From: Clostridia bacterium
GTDB taxonomy: Bacteria > Bacillota > Clostridia > Oscillospirales > Acutalibacteraceae
Length of the DNA stretch: 64,000 bases
Assembly (NCBI GenBank): GCA_017452785.1
Contig: JAFTLT010000019.1
Coordinates: forward strand, 21,416 to 85,415
Direction: 5' to 3'
Each line of letters begins with the position of its first letter. Within the stretch, counting starts at the first letter, position 1. The translations under genes and the position numbers were made by a program. Of the stretch, positions 51,756 to 61,113 are shown one piece after another. The notes beneath the pieces were generated by a model, which had not been told where the DNA came from, did not search any database, and saw only the letters and a program-made list of their open reading frames with translations.

Positions 51756-54700
51756 TCAGTCTTTATAACCGAAGAAGTCAAGAGTAACAACATTGTTGCA
51801 GTCAAAGCCTATGTCTGCAGTGTAGGTAAAGAAGGAATACTCAATCTTAAGGTTTCTTATATCGATATCAATATTCATATCATATTTCATATCGCTGACT
51901 TTACCTGTTATTTTGTTTACTGACACGGTCAGTGAGCTGTCGTGATAACGCTGAGCAAAGGAGTCATAGGTTATCTTCATACCCTCACCGCTGTTGTTGA
52001 TAGTGTTAAGAGCACCTGAGAGGTAGGAGTTTGTGAGAATATCAAAGACCTTGCCGTGCTTGGTGTTAATGCCTGAAGTGGGAAGATATGTGAAGCTTTC
52101 TTCCTCAAGAATGAGCTTGAGATCATAGGTGTATGAGCCGTTATCGAGAAGCACAACGCTCTTAATATCGCTCATTTCAAGACCTTCCACGATAGTCATA
52201 TACTGACCTCTGACAGGAACATTGAGCATGTAGTTTTCCCACGCTGAGGTTGAGCCTGAGCTGACGGGAGTCTGAACAAAGCTCTTGGGTGCTGCAAGGT
52301 CGCTGAACATGCTGTAAAGATCTTCTTCCTTAAGCACATCGCCATAGGAGCTCTTGTTTGTCAGACTGAAGTTTGTGAAGGTGGAAACATCGTTTCTGTT
52401 AAAGCCGGGCAGATTATCGCTGGTCTTGACGGAGTCGGCCTTTTCTTTAAGAAGGTTATAAAGCTGCTGCTTTGTACCTGTAGGCTTTATGAAGGTATCT
52501 GATGTGAACCAGACCTCTTTGGTGTTGACTGTGTCTGCACTTGTCATAACGATAATATTGACACCGCCTGCCTTTTTGAAGGTGACAAGTCCGTTTGCAT
52601 CAACAGTAGCTATTGTTTCGTCAGTTGATGCATATTTCACGGTTTCACCGTCACCGCCGGGCTTGAGTGAGGCCTGAATCTGATAGACTGAGCCGACTTT
52701 GCAGTTTTCAAAATAGTCCTTTTCTATTTCAACAACGCTTCTGCAATAAATCTGGAAGGAGCCGCTGTAGGCGTTGTCGGATGTGTAAGCGGTTATTGTA
52801 ACAAGACCCTTGCCTTTGCAGGTGACAGTGCCGTCTGAGGATACTGTGGCAATTGAGGTGTCACTTGATTTCCATTTAAGTGATGTGGCAGGATATTTTG
52901 AGCTGATTGATGAGTCAACTGTAGCTGTGAGCTTTGCGCTGTTGCCGTAGTACCAAGGTGAATCGTCACCAAGATAAGCAACACTTATCATTTTCTTTAT
53001 GACGCTGACTCTCATTGTAGCGGTTTTACCTGAGTCTGCAGCTCTGACTGTCAGAGTGAAGGCGAAGGCCTTGTTTGTCTGAGGCTCAATAGTTGCCTTG
53101 AGAGCTCTGATAAGACCATTCTGACCGATTGAGATATAATCGCTGAGCTTGCAGGTATCAGTCTTTGTAGTCTGGATAATGAAGCCTGACTTATAGCTGT
53201 ATGTGTAGTCTGTGCCTGTGACGGTGAATGTCTTATTCGATGTGTCTACAGGAGTGAAAACAGGGTTGATAACAAAGGTTTCACCAACTGTCAGGCTCAT
53301 TGATGTGGGCACAGATATGCCTGTTGAAACAACATTTTTAACTGTAAGTGTATAGGAAACGCTTTTGCCGCTGTCTTCACTTGTTGCGGTGATAACAGTC
53401 GAGCCGGTTTTGATAGCTGTGATTTCGCCTGTTTTGCTGTTTACTGTTGCAATGGCTGTGTTGCTTGATTTATAAGTGATATTTTTATTTGCAGCGTATT
53501 CGGGGAGAACCTTTGCCTTGACAGTGCCGGTTTTGCCGGGAGCAATTGATGCAGGCTTTGTGACAAATTCAATGGAGTCAACTCCCGTATCATCAGTTTT
53601 TACTCCTGACAGAACGGTGCTGTTTTCATCGCACTTATCGCAGTTTTCCTTAGCACAGTGGGTGATGACATAGAAGTTATATGCAGTGTCAGGGCTGAGT
53701 CCCTCGGCAGTGTACGATGTGGCGGTGGGTGAAGAAAGATTCAACTGCTTGCCGTTCATATAGAGCTTATAGCCTGCTGCGCCGGGAACGCTGCTCCATG
53801 AAAGAGAAATAGTGCTGTTTGTTACTGAGGTACAGACAAAGTTTGCTGCCTTACCTAAAGGTGCAGTGACCTTGCTGCTTTGGGCAAATTCACTGTAAGC
53901 ATAACCTGCGGAGGTTTTGACATATGCTCTGACTCTGAAGCCGTAATCTGTGCAGGGTGCAATGCCGTTTACAATATATGAGGAGCCTTTGACATTGGCG
54001 AGCTTTGTGTAATTGCTGGTCTTGCCGTCACTATCATAGGTGCACATATATACCTGATAGGTGGAAATGTTATCCTGCATATCCCAGCTAAGGCTTATTC
54101 CCTGTGTGGCTGCCTCAGCTTTGAGATTTTTAACTGCAGCGGGAGCTGTTTTAAATGTGAAGTAATCGGAGCTGTTGCCGAGAATGTCTTTTTCTTCGTT
54201 GTATGCTCTGATTCTGACAGTATAATCTCTGTAAGAACTGAGATCTGCAAGGGAAAGGCTTGTAGCAGCAGCAACATAGGTTTTGTTTTTGTCCGTAACC
54301 TCATCGGTGAGAGTTACTCTGTATTCGTCAGCCTTCTTAACCTCATTCCATGACAGTGTAGCCGAGGTCTCTTTAAGGTCCGAAACCTTGAAGGTTGTGG
54401 GCTTGCCTATAGTTGTGGTTGAGCTAAGGGAAGTATATGAGGGGGAGTAAAGATATTTGCTGCCTGTTTTTGCATAGGCTCTGACTCTGAATTTATATGT
54501 AACCGCGCTGTCGAGAGTTGAAACAGTATAGGTGGTTTTGCTTGTATTTGCCAGCTTTGTCCATTTGCCGTCGATATACTGATAAACCTGATAACCCTTT
54601 GCGCCTGTTACCTTACCCCATGTGAGCTTGACTTTTGTGGAATAGGGAGTAGCTTTAAGGGAAGCAACCTTTTTAGGCCTGATGTAAAAGCTCTTTGAGG

Positions 54701-54989
54701 CTGTGCCTGTGTAGGAGCCTTTGCCCTTAACGGTAATAGTAGCCTTGCCCACATTTTTATTGTTTTTATAGCTGACAGTGTAGGATTTTGTGCTGAGCTT
54801 TTTTTTGCCGACTTTAACCGTAACTGTGGGCTTTATAGCCTTGCCGGTGTAGGTATAAGTTGAGGCTGAGATTGAAATAACAGCTTTTTTAATTGAGGTT
54901 GCCGCACTTGCAGGCAGGGAAAAAACGCTGAAAATCAAAACAAGCGACATAAGAGATATAACTATACTCGGTAAAATTTTCTTACGCAT
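51756..54989 (-). CDS. Large secreted protein with fibronectin type III and bacterial Ig-like domains
   Basis: The 1077-residue protein starts at ATG 54989, at good spacing from AAAGGA; the ATG at 54998 overlaps that site. After a signal peptide, residues about 35-105 are MBG-like (YTYTGKAIKPTVTV, NNKNVGKATITVKG). Four FN3-type domains follow (to about 470), each with a WxxV/YxV-type pattern such as GAKGYQVYQY and AAGYKLYMNG. Big2-type Ig-like domains then appear, marked by SSNTAIATV, SSDTSIATV and STDETIATV. The last 200 residues are a separate beta-rich domain. No anchor motif is visible. It probably acts at the cell surface; the ligand is unknown. Confidence 0.88.
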   Translation of the reverse strand: MRKKILPSIVISLMSLVLIFSVFSLPASAATSIKKAVISISASTYTYTGKAIKPTVTVKVGKKKLSTKSYTVSYKNNKNVGKATITVKGKGSYTGTASKSFYIRPKKVASLKATPYSTKVKLTWGKVTGAKGYQVYQYIDGKWTKLANTSKTTYTVSTLDSAVTYKFRVRAYAKTGSKYLYSPSYTSLSSTTTIGKPTTFKVSDLKETSATLSWNEVKKADEYRVTLTDEVTDKNKTYVAAATSLSLADLSSYRDYTVRIRAYNEEKDILGNSSDYFTFKTAPAAVKNLKAEAATQGISLSWDMQDNISTYQVYMCTYDSDGKTSNYTKLANVKGSSYIVNGIAPCTDYGFRVRAYVKTSAGYAYSEFAQSSKVTAPLGKAANFVCTSVTNSTISLSWSSVPGAAGYKLYMNGKQLNLSSPTATSYTAEGLSPDTAYNFYVITHCAKENCDKCDENSTVLSGVKTDDTGVDSIEFVTKPASIAPGKTGTVKAKVLPEYAANKNITYKSSNTAIATVNSKTGEITAIKTGSTVITATSEDSGKSVSYTLTVKNVVSTGISVPTSMSLTVGETFVINPVFTPVDTSNKTFTVTGTDYTYSYKSGFIIQTTKTDTCKLSDYISIGQNGLIRALKATIEPQTNKAFAFTLTVRAADSGKTATMRVSVIKKMISVAYLGDDSPWYYGNSAKLTATVDSSISSKYPATSLKWKSSDTSIATVSSDGTVTCKGKGLVTITAYTSDNAYSGSFQIYCRSVVEIEKDYFENCKVGSVYQIQASLKPGGDGETVKYASTDETIATVDANGLVTFKKAGGVNIIVMTSADTVNTKEVWFTSDTFIKPTGTKQQLYNLLKEKADSVKTSDNLPGFNRNDVSTFTNFSLTNKSSYGDVLKEEDLYSMFSDLAAPKSFVQTPVSSGSTSAWENYMLNVPVRGQYMTIVEGLEMSDIKSVVLLDNGSYTYDLKLILEEESFTYLPTSGINTKHGKVFDILTNSYLSGALNTINNSGEGMKITYDSFAQRYHDSSLTVSVNKITGKVSDMKYDMNIDIDIRNLKIEYSFFTYTADIGFDCNNVVTLDFFGYKD

Positions 54990-55004
54990 ATATTTCATCC
55001 TTTC

Positions 55005-55643
55005 TTAAAAACCCAGATTGTCGTTGACAAGCAGGACAATAATTCTTTCTTTTTCTCTGCTGCGGCGTGTGACAACTATCTGATTGCATATGCAGTCAGG
55101 GCTAAGACAGTCACCGCATCTGCCAAGGCTGCTGCAGGGAGTGCTTTTATTAAGACGGATTGTGTTTGGCGGTGAGGCAATGTCTCTTGTTCTCTTATAG
55201 CCTGCCTCAACACTGTCAACAACCTTATTCATGCCTGCAAGCACGATAACATGCTTAGGGCCGTAAATAAGCGAAGCCACTCTGTTACCGTTGCCGTCAA
55301 CATTGATGAGTTCACCGTCAAGGGTTATTGCGTTGGTGCCCATAAGGAAATAGTCACACTGAAAGGTTTTTACTGCAAACTCCTGCTGTGCTTCGGGTGT
55401 GGTGTACTGTGTTCTGTCAAGAACATCGTATTTGCCTTCGTTTTTAAGTGCATCGGGTATACCGCATTCGTGAATGCTCATGCTGCCGCCCCAGCTTATG
55501 ACACTGCCCTCAGGAATAAGTGACAGTACTGTCTTTGTGCACTCCTCTTTTGTGGCACAGTAATAAGCGGTCATGTTACGCTTTTCAAGTGCTTTTATGA
55601 TAGTTTTTGCCTGTTTTTCACGGGCATCGTAAACAAAACTCAT
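55005..55643 (-). CDS. LUD-domain protein (LutC/LutB-related)
   Basis: The 212-residue protein begins at ATG 55643 behind GGAGGAGA; the longer frame is rejected. It has the LUD pattern: ISWGGSMSIHECG, LMGTNAITLDGELINVDGNG and YGPKHVIVLAGMNKVV. A Cys cluster near the C-terminus (CGDCLSPDCICN) may bind an Fe-S centre. LUD proteins occur in lactate oxidation complexes, but no LutA/LutB partner is here, so a lactate role is not supported. It lies 15 nt upstream of the surface-protein gene and could be co-transcribed. Confidence 0.85.
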   Translation of the reverse strand: MSFVYDAREKQAKTIIKALEKRNMTAYYCATKEECTKTVLSLIPEGSVISWGGSMSIHECGIPDALKNEGKYDVLDRTQYTTPEAQQEFAVKTFQCDYFLMGTNAITLDGELINVDGNGNRVASLIYGPKHVIVLAGMNKVVDSVEAGYKRTRDIASPPNTIRLNKSTPCSSLGRCGDCLSPDCICNQIVVTRRSREKERIIVLLVNDNLGF

Positions 55644-55683
55644 TATTCTTCTCCTCCATCTGTTATTTCTGTTGATACACATA

Positions 55684-55712
55684 ATTATAGCAGAACTGTT
55701 CAGTTTTTACAA
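55684..55712 (-). promoter_or_regulatory. Promoter of the LUD gene with palindromic spacer
   Basis: On the minus strand TTGTAA (complement of 55707-55712) and TATAAT (complement of 55684-55689) are 17 bp apart. Inside the spacer is the inverted repeat AACTG-TT-CAGTT (55694-55705), a possible operator. Confidence 0.7.
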
Positions 55713-55924
55713 TACTATATAAATAACATATCAATGTGAAAAATAAATGAAAAAATTTCCGTTTCAAAGTTTCATTTACAATAATTAAAAGTTGTTAAGG
55801 CAAACTTTTTGCACACAATAATTTAGTAGTATGCTATATAGAACACAAAAATTTAAGATAAATATAGACAATTAGTAAATTTTTAACAAAAAAAGAAAAA
55901 AGTCTTTTATTTTGTGGATATTAA

Positions 55925-55933
55925 TGTTATAAT
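55925..55933 (+). promoter_or_regulatory. Extended -10 promoter element for murA
   Basis: TGTTATAAT gives an extended -10 box; no good -35 is visible. The 5' leader of about 120 nt includes a small hairpin (GTGTC/GACAC near 55950). The rest of 55713-56061 is AT-rich and shows nothing else. Confidence 0.5.
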
Positions 55934-56061
55934 ACACAAGTTAAGGGGTGTCTTCTGACACTTAAAATGAATTTTACCTTTGCCTCAGGGCAGATTTTAT
56001 AAAATAAGAGAGATAGATATTTCTTCCGCACTTAATAAAAAACGGAAAGAGGAGATTGATT

Positions 56062-57354
56062 TTGGAAAAACTCGTTATCCACGGCGGTAACAGATTATCC
56101 GGTGAAATAGAAATAAGCGGTGCAAAGAATGCCGCTGTTGCAATTATACCTGCAACACTTCTTGCTCAGGATGTCTGCCGCATTGAAAATATACCGAATA
56201 TATCCGACGTTTCCTGTATGGTAAGAATTCTCAGCCAAATGGGCGCGCAGATAAGATATATTAACAAGCATACTATCGAAATTAACACAAAGACCGTTAA
56301 TTCATATATAGTGCCCTACGAAATGACAAAGCAGCTCAGAGCTTCCTATTACCTTATCGGTGCCCTTTTAGGCAGATATTCAAGAGCTAAGGTTGCTCTG
56401 CCCGGTGGCTGTAACTTTGGTGTAAGACCAATCGACCTTCATATCAAGGGCTTTGAGCTTTTGGGTGCAAAGACAACTGTTGAAGAAAATGCAATGATCA
56501 ACGCAAGTGCAGATATGCTCACAGGCAGTCCTATATATATGGATAAGGTCAGCGTTGGTGCAACTATCAATGTTATGCTTGCCGCAGTTAAGGCAAGAGG
56601 CCTCACTATTATTGAGAATGCAGCCAAGGAGCCTCATATTGTTGACCTTGCAAACTTCCTCAATGCTATGGGTGCCGATGTCAGAGGTGCAGGCACAGAT
56701 GTTATTAAAATTCACGGTGTAAGCAACCTTCACGGCTGCACATATGCTATTATCCCTGACCAGATTGAGGCAGGCACATATATGGCTGCAGCAGCTGCTA
56801 CAGGCGGAGATGTGCTTATTAAGAATGTCATCCCCAAGCATCTTGAATCGATAACAGCAAAGCTTATTGAGTGCGGTGTTAAGGTTACTGAATATGATGA
56901 CAGTGTGCGTGTTCAGTCCGACGGCAAATTTAAGAGGATCAATCTTAAGACTATGCCTCATCCCGGCTTCCCCACAGATATGCAGCCTCAGATGGCGGTG
57001 CTTCTCAGTGTTGCAGAGGGCACAAGCCTTGTTTCTGAAGGTGTATGGGATAACCGCTTTAAATATATTGATCAGCTTATGCGTATGGGTGCTGATGTTC
57101 AGGTTGATGGTACAATGGCTGTTTTTCAGGGCGTTAAAGAGCTTATGGGCGCACCTGTAAAGGCTGATGACCTCAGAGCAGGTGCTGCAATGATAATTGC
57201 AGGTCTTATGGCAAGAGGTACAACAGAAATTGAAGATATAATCTATATTGACAGAGGCTATGAGGATTATGTTGACAAGCTCAGGAATGTAGGTGCGGAT
57301 ATTTACCGTAAAGAAATCTCACAGACATCTTCCGATGCAGTGAGCGCAGGCTAA
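56062..57354 (+). CDS. murA: UDP-N-acetylglucosamine 1-carboxyvinyltransferase
   Basis: The 430-residue enzyme makes the first committed step of peptidoglycan synthesis, adding enolpyruvate to UDP-GlcNAc. The start is TTG 56062 at good spacing from GAGGAG; a TTG at 56056 lies too close to that site. Visible parts include SGAKNAAVAIIPATLL near the start, RASYYLIGALLGRYSRAKV, and the active-site loop LPGGCNFGVRPID with the catalytic Cys that fosfomycin modifies in the family. Motifs PHPGFPTDMQPQ and EDIIYIDRGYEDYVDKLR complete the match. Confidence 0.96.
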   Translation: MEKLVIHGGNRLSGEIEISGAKNAAVAIIPATLLAQDVCRIENIPNISDVSCMVRILSQMGAQIRYINKHTIEINTKTVNSYIVPYEMTKQLRASYYLIGALLGRYSRAKVALPGGCNFGVRPIDLHIKGFELLGAKTTVEENAMINASADMLTGSPIYMDKVSVGATINVMLAAVKARGLTIIENAAKEPHIVDLANFLNAMGADVRGAGTDVIKIHGVSNLHGCTYAIIPDQIEAGTYMAAAAATGGDVLIKNVIPKHLESITAKLIECGVKVTEYDDSVRVQSDGKFKRINLKTMPHPGFPTDMQPQMAVLLSVAEGTSLVSEGVWDNRFKYIDQLMRMGADVQVDGTMAVFQGVKELMGAPVKADDLRAGAAMIIAGLMARGTTEIEDIIYIDRGYEDYVDKLRNVGADIYRKEISQTSSDAVSAG

Positions 57355-57364
57355 AATGAAACCG

Positions 57365-57395
57365 AGAGTCCGGAAGCAACCGGACTCTTAATTTT
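57365..57395 (+). terminator. Terminator after murA
   Basis: AGAGTCCGG (57365-57373) and CCGGACTCT (57380-57388) form a stem followed by a T-rich tract. Confidence 0.75.
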
Positions 57396-57406
57396 AAGGT
57401 GATATT

Positions 57407-58201
57407 ATGGCAAGATTTTGCTCTCTTTTTTCATCGAGTTCAGGCAACTCAACCTTTCTTTCTTCGGGAAAGACAAATATTCTCATAGACGCAGGTGTCA
57501 GCGCAAAACGCCTTAAAGAGGCTCTGCTCAGGCGTGCCATTGACCCGGCTTCCCTTGCAGGCATATTCATAACTCACGAGCACAGTGACCATATCAGCGG
57601 TGTACGCGTGCTGGCGAGTGCATTTAATATACCCGTTTATGCCACCGAGGGAACTCTCAGCTATATGGAAGAAAACGGCACAATAAACGGCAAGTTTCCT
57701 TTTGAGGTTATTTCTTATGAGGGCATGGAAATAGGCGATATGTTTATAAAGCCCTTCAGCACCCCTCACGACAGCAGAGAAAGCTGTGGCTACAGAATAG
57801 AGCTTCCCCATTCACAGACTGCGGCAATTGCAACGGATATAGGCAAAATTACAGACAAACTCAAAGAGAATATCATAGGCTGCGACCTTGTTATGCTTGA
57901 ATCAAATCACGATATAGGCATGCTGCAGAACGGGCCATATCCCTATGTGCTGAAAAGACGAATTCTCTCTGATAAGGGACATCTTTCAAATATTGCCTGC
58001 GGTGATATGGCAGCAGAGCTTATAAGCAAGGGTACTGCAAGGCTTTATCTCGGACATTTAAGTGACGAAAACAATTTCCCTGACCTTGCATTTCAGACAA
58101 GCCTTGCCGCAATAAGCGAAAAGACAAAAGCAGTGTGCGGCAGAGATTACATACTTGAAGTGTGCAAAAAAGAAAATGATAAGGATATAGTAAGGTTTTA
58201 A
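57407..58201 (+). CDS. MBL-fold metallohydrolase, YycJ/WalJ type
   Basis: The 264-residue protein has the metallo-beta-lactamase motif HEHSDHISGVRVL and the family start FCSLFSSSSGNSTFLSSG. The His/Asp ligands STPHDSRESCGY and ATDIGK, LESNHD further on are those of YycJ. In Firmicutes this protein is linked to DNA repair or cell-wall control as a 5'-exonuclease-like enzyme; its exact role here is inferred. The next gene, rlmH, starts 2 nt after its stop, a conserved neighbourhood. Confidence 0.92.
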   Translation: MARFCSLFSSSSGNSTFLSSGKTNILIDAGVSAKRLKEALLRRAIDPASLAGIFITHEHSDHISGVRVLASAFNIPVYATEGTLSYMEENGTINGKFPFEVISYEGMEIGDMFIKPFSTPHDSRESCGYRIELPHSQTAAIATDIGKITDKLKENIIGCDLVMLESNHDIGMLQNGPYPYVLKRRILSDKGHLSNIACGDMAAELISKGTARLYLGHLSDENNFPDLAFQTSLAAISEKTKAVCGRDYILEVCKKENDKDIVRF

Positions 58202-58203
58202 TT

Positions 58204-58686
58204 ATGCTCAATATTACAATTATTGCTATAGGCAAGCTGAAGGAACAGTATCTGCGTGATGCTTCGGCAGAGTACCAAAAAAGACTGTCAACCCTTTGCA
58301 AACTGAATATTATTGAATTGCCTGCTCAAAAGCTCAGCGACAATCCGTCTGAGAAAGAAATCGACAATGCTTTGGCGGCAGAGGGCAAAAAAATTATGGA
58401 AAAGATACCTAAGGGAGCAAGAATTTACACCATGTGCATTGAGGGCAAGCAGCGCTCAAGTGAGGAGCTCAGCCGTGAACTTGATATGGCAGGCGTTGAG
58501 GGTGACAGCTCTGTGGTGTTTATCATAGGCGGCTCATTCGGTCTCAGTGAGGATGTAAAAAAGCTCAGTGCATACCGCCTGTCTATGAGTAAAATGACCT
58601 TCCCTCATCAGATAGCACGCATAATGCTCCTTGAGCAGATTTACAGAAGCCTGCAGATTTCAATAGGTACAAAATATCATAAATAA
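58204..58686 (+). CDS. rlmH: 23S rRNA (pseudouridine1915-N3)-methyltransferase
   Basis: The 160-residue protein is a SPOUT-class methyltransferase that modifies helix 69 of 23S rRNA. It shows the family start NITIIAIGKLKEQYLRDA, the cofactor-binding region VVFIIGGSFGLSEDV and the C-terminal FPHQIARIMLLEQIYRSLQI with KYHK. Length is standard. It is adjacent to the YycJ-like gene, as is usual in Firmicutes. Confidence 0.97.
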   Translation: MLNITIIAIGKLKEQYLRDASAEYQKRLSTLCKLNIIELPAQKLSDNPSEKEIDNALAAEGKKIMEKIPKGARIYTMCIEGKQRSSEELSRELDMAGVEGDSSVVFIIGGSFGLSEDVKKLSAYRLSMSKMTFPHQIARIMLLEQIYRSLQISIGTKYHK

Positions 58687-58738
58687 GGCGACGAGCATAA
58701 ACGGGTTCGGATTATACTCGTCAACCTAAGGAGACAGG

Positions 58739-59227
58739 ATGATAAGAAAAGCTAAGACAGAAGACATTCCCGCACTGCTGGAAATATATAATTATGAAGT
58801 GAAAAACGGTGTGGCTACACTTGACATCAATGAAAAAAGCATAGAGCAGTGGACTCAGTGGTTCTTAAATCACAATATAAAAAATCACCCTCTGATTGTG
58901 CTGGAGGAAAAGGGAGCAGTTAAAGGGTATGCGAGCCTTTCATCCTATAGAGAAAAGGAAGCCTATGCTTCCACAGTGGAGCTGTCAATATATGTTCATC
59001 CTGCTTTCAGAGGTCAGGGCGTTGGTACGTTGCTTATGAGAGAGATTATAGGTTTGGCAAAAGAAGACAAAACAGTGCACACGGTGGTATCAGTAATAAC
59101 ATCAGGTAACGCTGCAAGCGAAAGGCTTCACGATAAATTCGGCTTCACCTTCTGCGGCAAGATAAAAGAAGCTGGAATTAAATTCGGAAAATATATCGAC
59201 ATTTCAAATTATCAGCTAATAGTTTAA
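58739..59227 (+). CDS. GNAT-family N-acetyltransferase
   Basis: The 162-residue protein is a phosphinothricin-acetyltransferase-like GNAT. It has IRKAKTEDIPALLEIYNYEV at the start and the acetyl-CoA motif YVHPAFRGQGVGTLLM, with SERLHDKFGF as motif B. It acetylates an amine-bearing small molecule of unknown identity. AAGGAGACAG is the ribosome site. The upstream 50 nt contain a small GACGAG/CTCGTC hairpin. Confidence 0.88.
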   Translation: MIRKAKTEDIPALLEIYNYEVKNGVATLDINEKSIEQWTQWFLNHNIKNHPLIVLEEKGAVKGYASLSSYREKEAYASTVELSIYVHPAFRGQGVGTLLMREIIGLAKEDKTVHTVVSVITSGNAASERLHDKFGFTFCGKIKEAGIKFGKYIDISNYQLIV

Positions 59228-59266
59228 AAGGACTGTTTTTGTAATGACAGTTCCTTCGTTTTTTAA
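59228..59266 (+). terminator. Terminator after the GNAT gene
   Basis: AAGGACTGT and ACAGTTCCTT pair with small irregularity, followed by T residues. Confidence 0.7.
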
Positions 59267-59293
59267 TAATTTATTAATTAATCAGAAAAAACA

Positions 59294-59322
59294 TTGCAAC
59301 ACTCTCTGAGCCTTACTATAAT
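59294..59322 (+). promoter_or_regulatory. Sigma-A promoter for the phosphoesterase gene
   Basis: TTGCAA (59294-59299) and TATAAT (59317-59322) are 17 bp apart. Confidence 0.75.
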
Positions 59323-59368
59323 TTAAAAGTAAGGTTTATTATGTTTAAATGTGAAAGGAGAAAATAAT

Positions 59369-60328
59369 ATGATTGCCTTGATAACAAAAATTATTTCTTT
59401 TATGACAGCACTTGTCTGCACAATCGTTCCTTTTGTGGACTACTCAGCAGAAAAGCCTGAGGAAATACTGCTCAATGTTGCAATGATCTCTGATGTACAC
59501 ATTGATGAAAGACTGCCCTTAGGTCAGATGATGCTCTCAAGCGGACTTGAAGATATGTCAAGAAACAAAACTCCCAACGATGCAGTTGTTGTTGCAGGTG
59601 ACTTGACTAATTACGGCAATAAAGAAGCTGTTGAAGCCTTTTATAATGTGATGAAAAAGCACAGCCCTTATGCAGAATGGGTTATAGCAGCAGGTAACCA
59701 TGACATAGGTCATGTTGAGGATTACACCCATGACGAAGCAAGACAGTGGCTTATTGAGTTCTTCAACGAATATGATGTCGCTCAGACCGACAAAATTTAT
59801 TACAGCAAGCAGGTTAAGGGTTACACCTTTATAGTGCTTTGCGATGAAAGTGAAGATAACTGGGATTCATGCGACATATATGATGAGCAGATAGCTTTCC
59901 TTGATGCGGAGCTCAGCAAGGCAACTGCTGAGGGTAAGCCTGCCTTTGTTATTTGCCACTGGCCTGTCGAGGGCACAAACGGTCAGCCTATTATTTATGA
60001 AGACAGCGGACTTGACGGCGAATATTCACAGAAGGTGCAGGCAACACTTGAAAAGTATGAGAATGTATTTCTTATCAGCGGTCATATGCATGCAGGCATC
60101 AACGGCAAGCTGGTTAAAGAGGCATTTGGCTTCTCATGCGTTGAAACCAAAAACGGAGTTACTTATGTAAATCTGCCCACCTATGATCTCGTTAACCGTT
60201 ACGGTATTCCTTGGAACGGTATGGGTATGCAAATGGAAGTTTATGAAGATGAGGTTATTTTCAGAGCAAGACGCTATCTTGTTTCAAGATGGTACGCATT
60301 CCATGAATTCACAGTGCCTCTTGTGTAA
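59369..60328 (+). CDS. Secreted calcineurin-like metallophosphoesterase
   Basis: The start is ATG 59369 behind GAAAGGAGA; an earlier in-frame start overlaps that site. The 319-residue protein has a signal or anchor segment (ITKIISFMTALVCTIVPFVD) and dimetal motifs MISDVHID, VAGDLTNYG, AAGNHDIGH, ICHWPVEG and SGHMHAG. All canonical DxH, GD, GNHD and GHxH blocks are present, so it is probably active. It is a second secreted phosphoesterase in the window besides the one at 38376; the two are not close in sequence. The substrate is unknown. Confidence 0.88.
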   Translation: MIALITKIISFMTALVCTIVPFVDYSAEKPEEILLNVAMISDVHIDERLPLGQMMLSSGLEDMSRNKTPNDAVVVAGDLTNYGNKEAVEAFYNVMKKHSPYAEWVIAAGNHDIGHVEDYTHDEARQWLIEFFNEYDVAQTDKIYYSKQVKGYTFIVLCDESEDNWDSCDIYDEQIAFLDAELSKATAEGKPAFVICHWPVEGTNGQPIIYEDSGLDGEYSQKVQATLEKYENVFLISGHMHAGINGKLVKEAFGFSCVETKNGVTYVNLPTYDLVNRYGIPWNGMGMQMEVYEDEVIFRARRYLVSRWYAFHEFTVPLV

Positions 60329-60337
60329 AATCAAACT

Positions 60338-60375
60338 AAAAGAGCCGTCACGTCAAAGTGATGGCTCTTTAATTT
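60338..60375. terminator. Bidirectional terminator
   Basis: AAAGAGCCGTCAC and GTGATGGCTCTTT form a stem with one wobble; it overlaps the 3' end of the convergent Crp/Fnr gene. Confidence 0.82.
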
Positions 60376-61024
60376 TAAATTTGTTTTTGTGGCTTTCTAT
60401 TATTCCCTCGTGCCTGAGACTGCTTATTACAGCAGACAGTGCACTTCTTTCAGCACCCAGATAATCTGCAAGCCCCTGACGGTCAAAGGGAATGTCAAAT
60501 TCATTTCTGCCTCTTTTTTCTGCTTCAAAAGAAAGATATGTCAGCAGCTTTTCTCTTGTGGTACGCTTTGAGATTATCTCTATTTTTTTAGTCAGCAAAA
60601 GATTTTTGCCGGCGGTTATTTTCAAAAGATTAGCTATAAGCTTTGAATGAAAGCCGCAGGCATTGCTGCAGGGTGAAATTACCCGATTATAGGGGATAGC
60701 GAGATATTCACTGTCACTCAAAGCGGTAACCGTCATAGGAATACGGTCGGCACCTGCGGCTGCAAAGGCTTCCGCAAACAGCTCAGAGGGAAAAACAGTT
60801 GCCACGATATTTTTATTGCCGTAGCAGTCACCGTGAGAGATTTCGGCACTGCCTGAAAGAAGAAGGCCGATAAAGGTTGCCTCGTCGCCTTCATTTATGA
60901 TGATTTCATTTCTGACTGCTTTTTTTGTTTTAGCACCGAGACAGCTCAGAAGGGATGAAAGCTCGTTTTCTTCTATGCCTGAAAATAAAGGACAGTTTTT
61001 TATTATATCTGTATGCTTTTTCAT
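60353..61024 (-). CDS. Crp/Fnr-family transcriptional regulator
   Basis: The 223-residue protein has an N-terminal cyclic-nucleotide-type sensor domain (NEGDEATFIGLLLSGSAEIS) and a C-terminal winged helix with FDIPFDRQGLADYLGAERSA-type sequence. It lacks an obvious N-terminal Fnr Cys cluster; Cys occurs only at scattered places. It is divergent from a ferredoxin-type gene, with a palindrome between them. Regulators of this kind often control hcp and ferredoxin genes under nitrosative or redox stress; that link is inference. Confidence 0.88.
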   Translation of the reverse strand: MKKHTDIIKNCPLFSGIEENELSSLLSCLGAKTKKAVRNEIIINEGDEATFIGLLLSGSAEISHGDCYGNKNIVATVFPSELFAEAFAAAGADRIPMTVTALSDSEYLAIPYNRVISPCSNACGFHSKLIANLLKITAGKNLLLTKKIEIISKRTTREKLLTYLSFEAEKRGRNEFDIPFDRQGLADYLGAERSALSAVISSLRHEGIIESHKNKFKIKEPSL

Positions 61025-61038
61025 AAAAACTCCTGTTT

Positions 61039-61070
61039 TGTTGGAAATCCAACATACTTGCGATTATAAT
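61039..61070 (+). promoter_or_regulatory. Palindromic operator and promoter in the Crp/Fnr-ferredoxin intergenic region
   Basis: TGTTGG-AAAT-CCAACA (61039-61054) is a perfect 6-bp inverted repeat. It overlaps the -35 TTGGAA (61041-61046) of a promoter whose -10 is TATAAT (61065-61070), spacer 18 bp. The site lies 15 bp upstream of the regulator's own start on the other strand. Confidence 0.65.
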
Positions 61071-61113
61071 TATAATATAATAAAGACACAAAATCAAGAA
61101 AGAAGGATTAATT

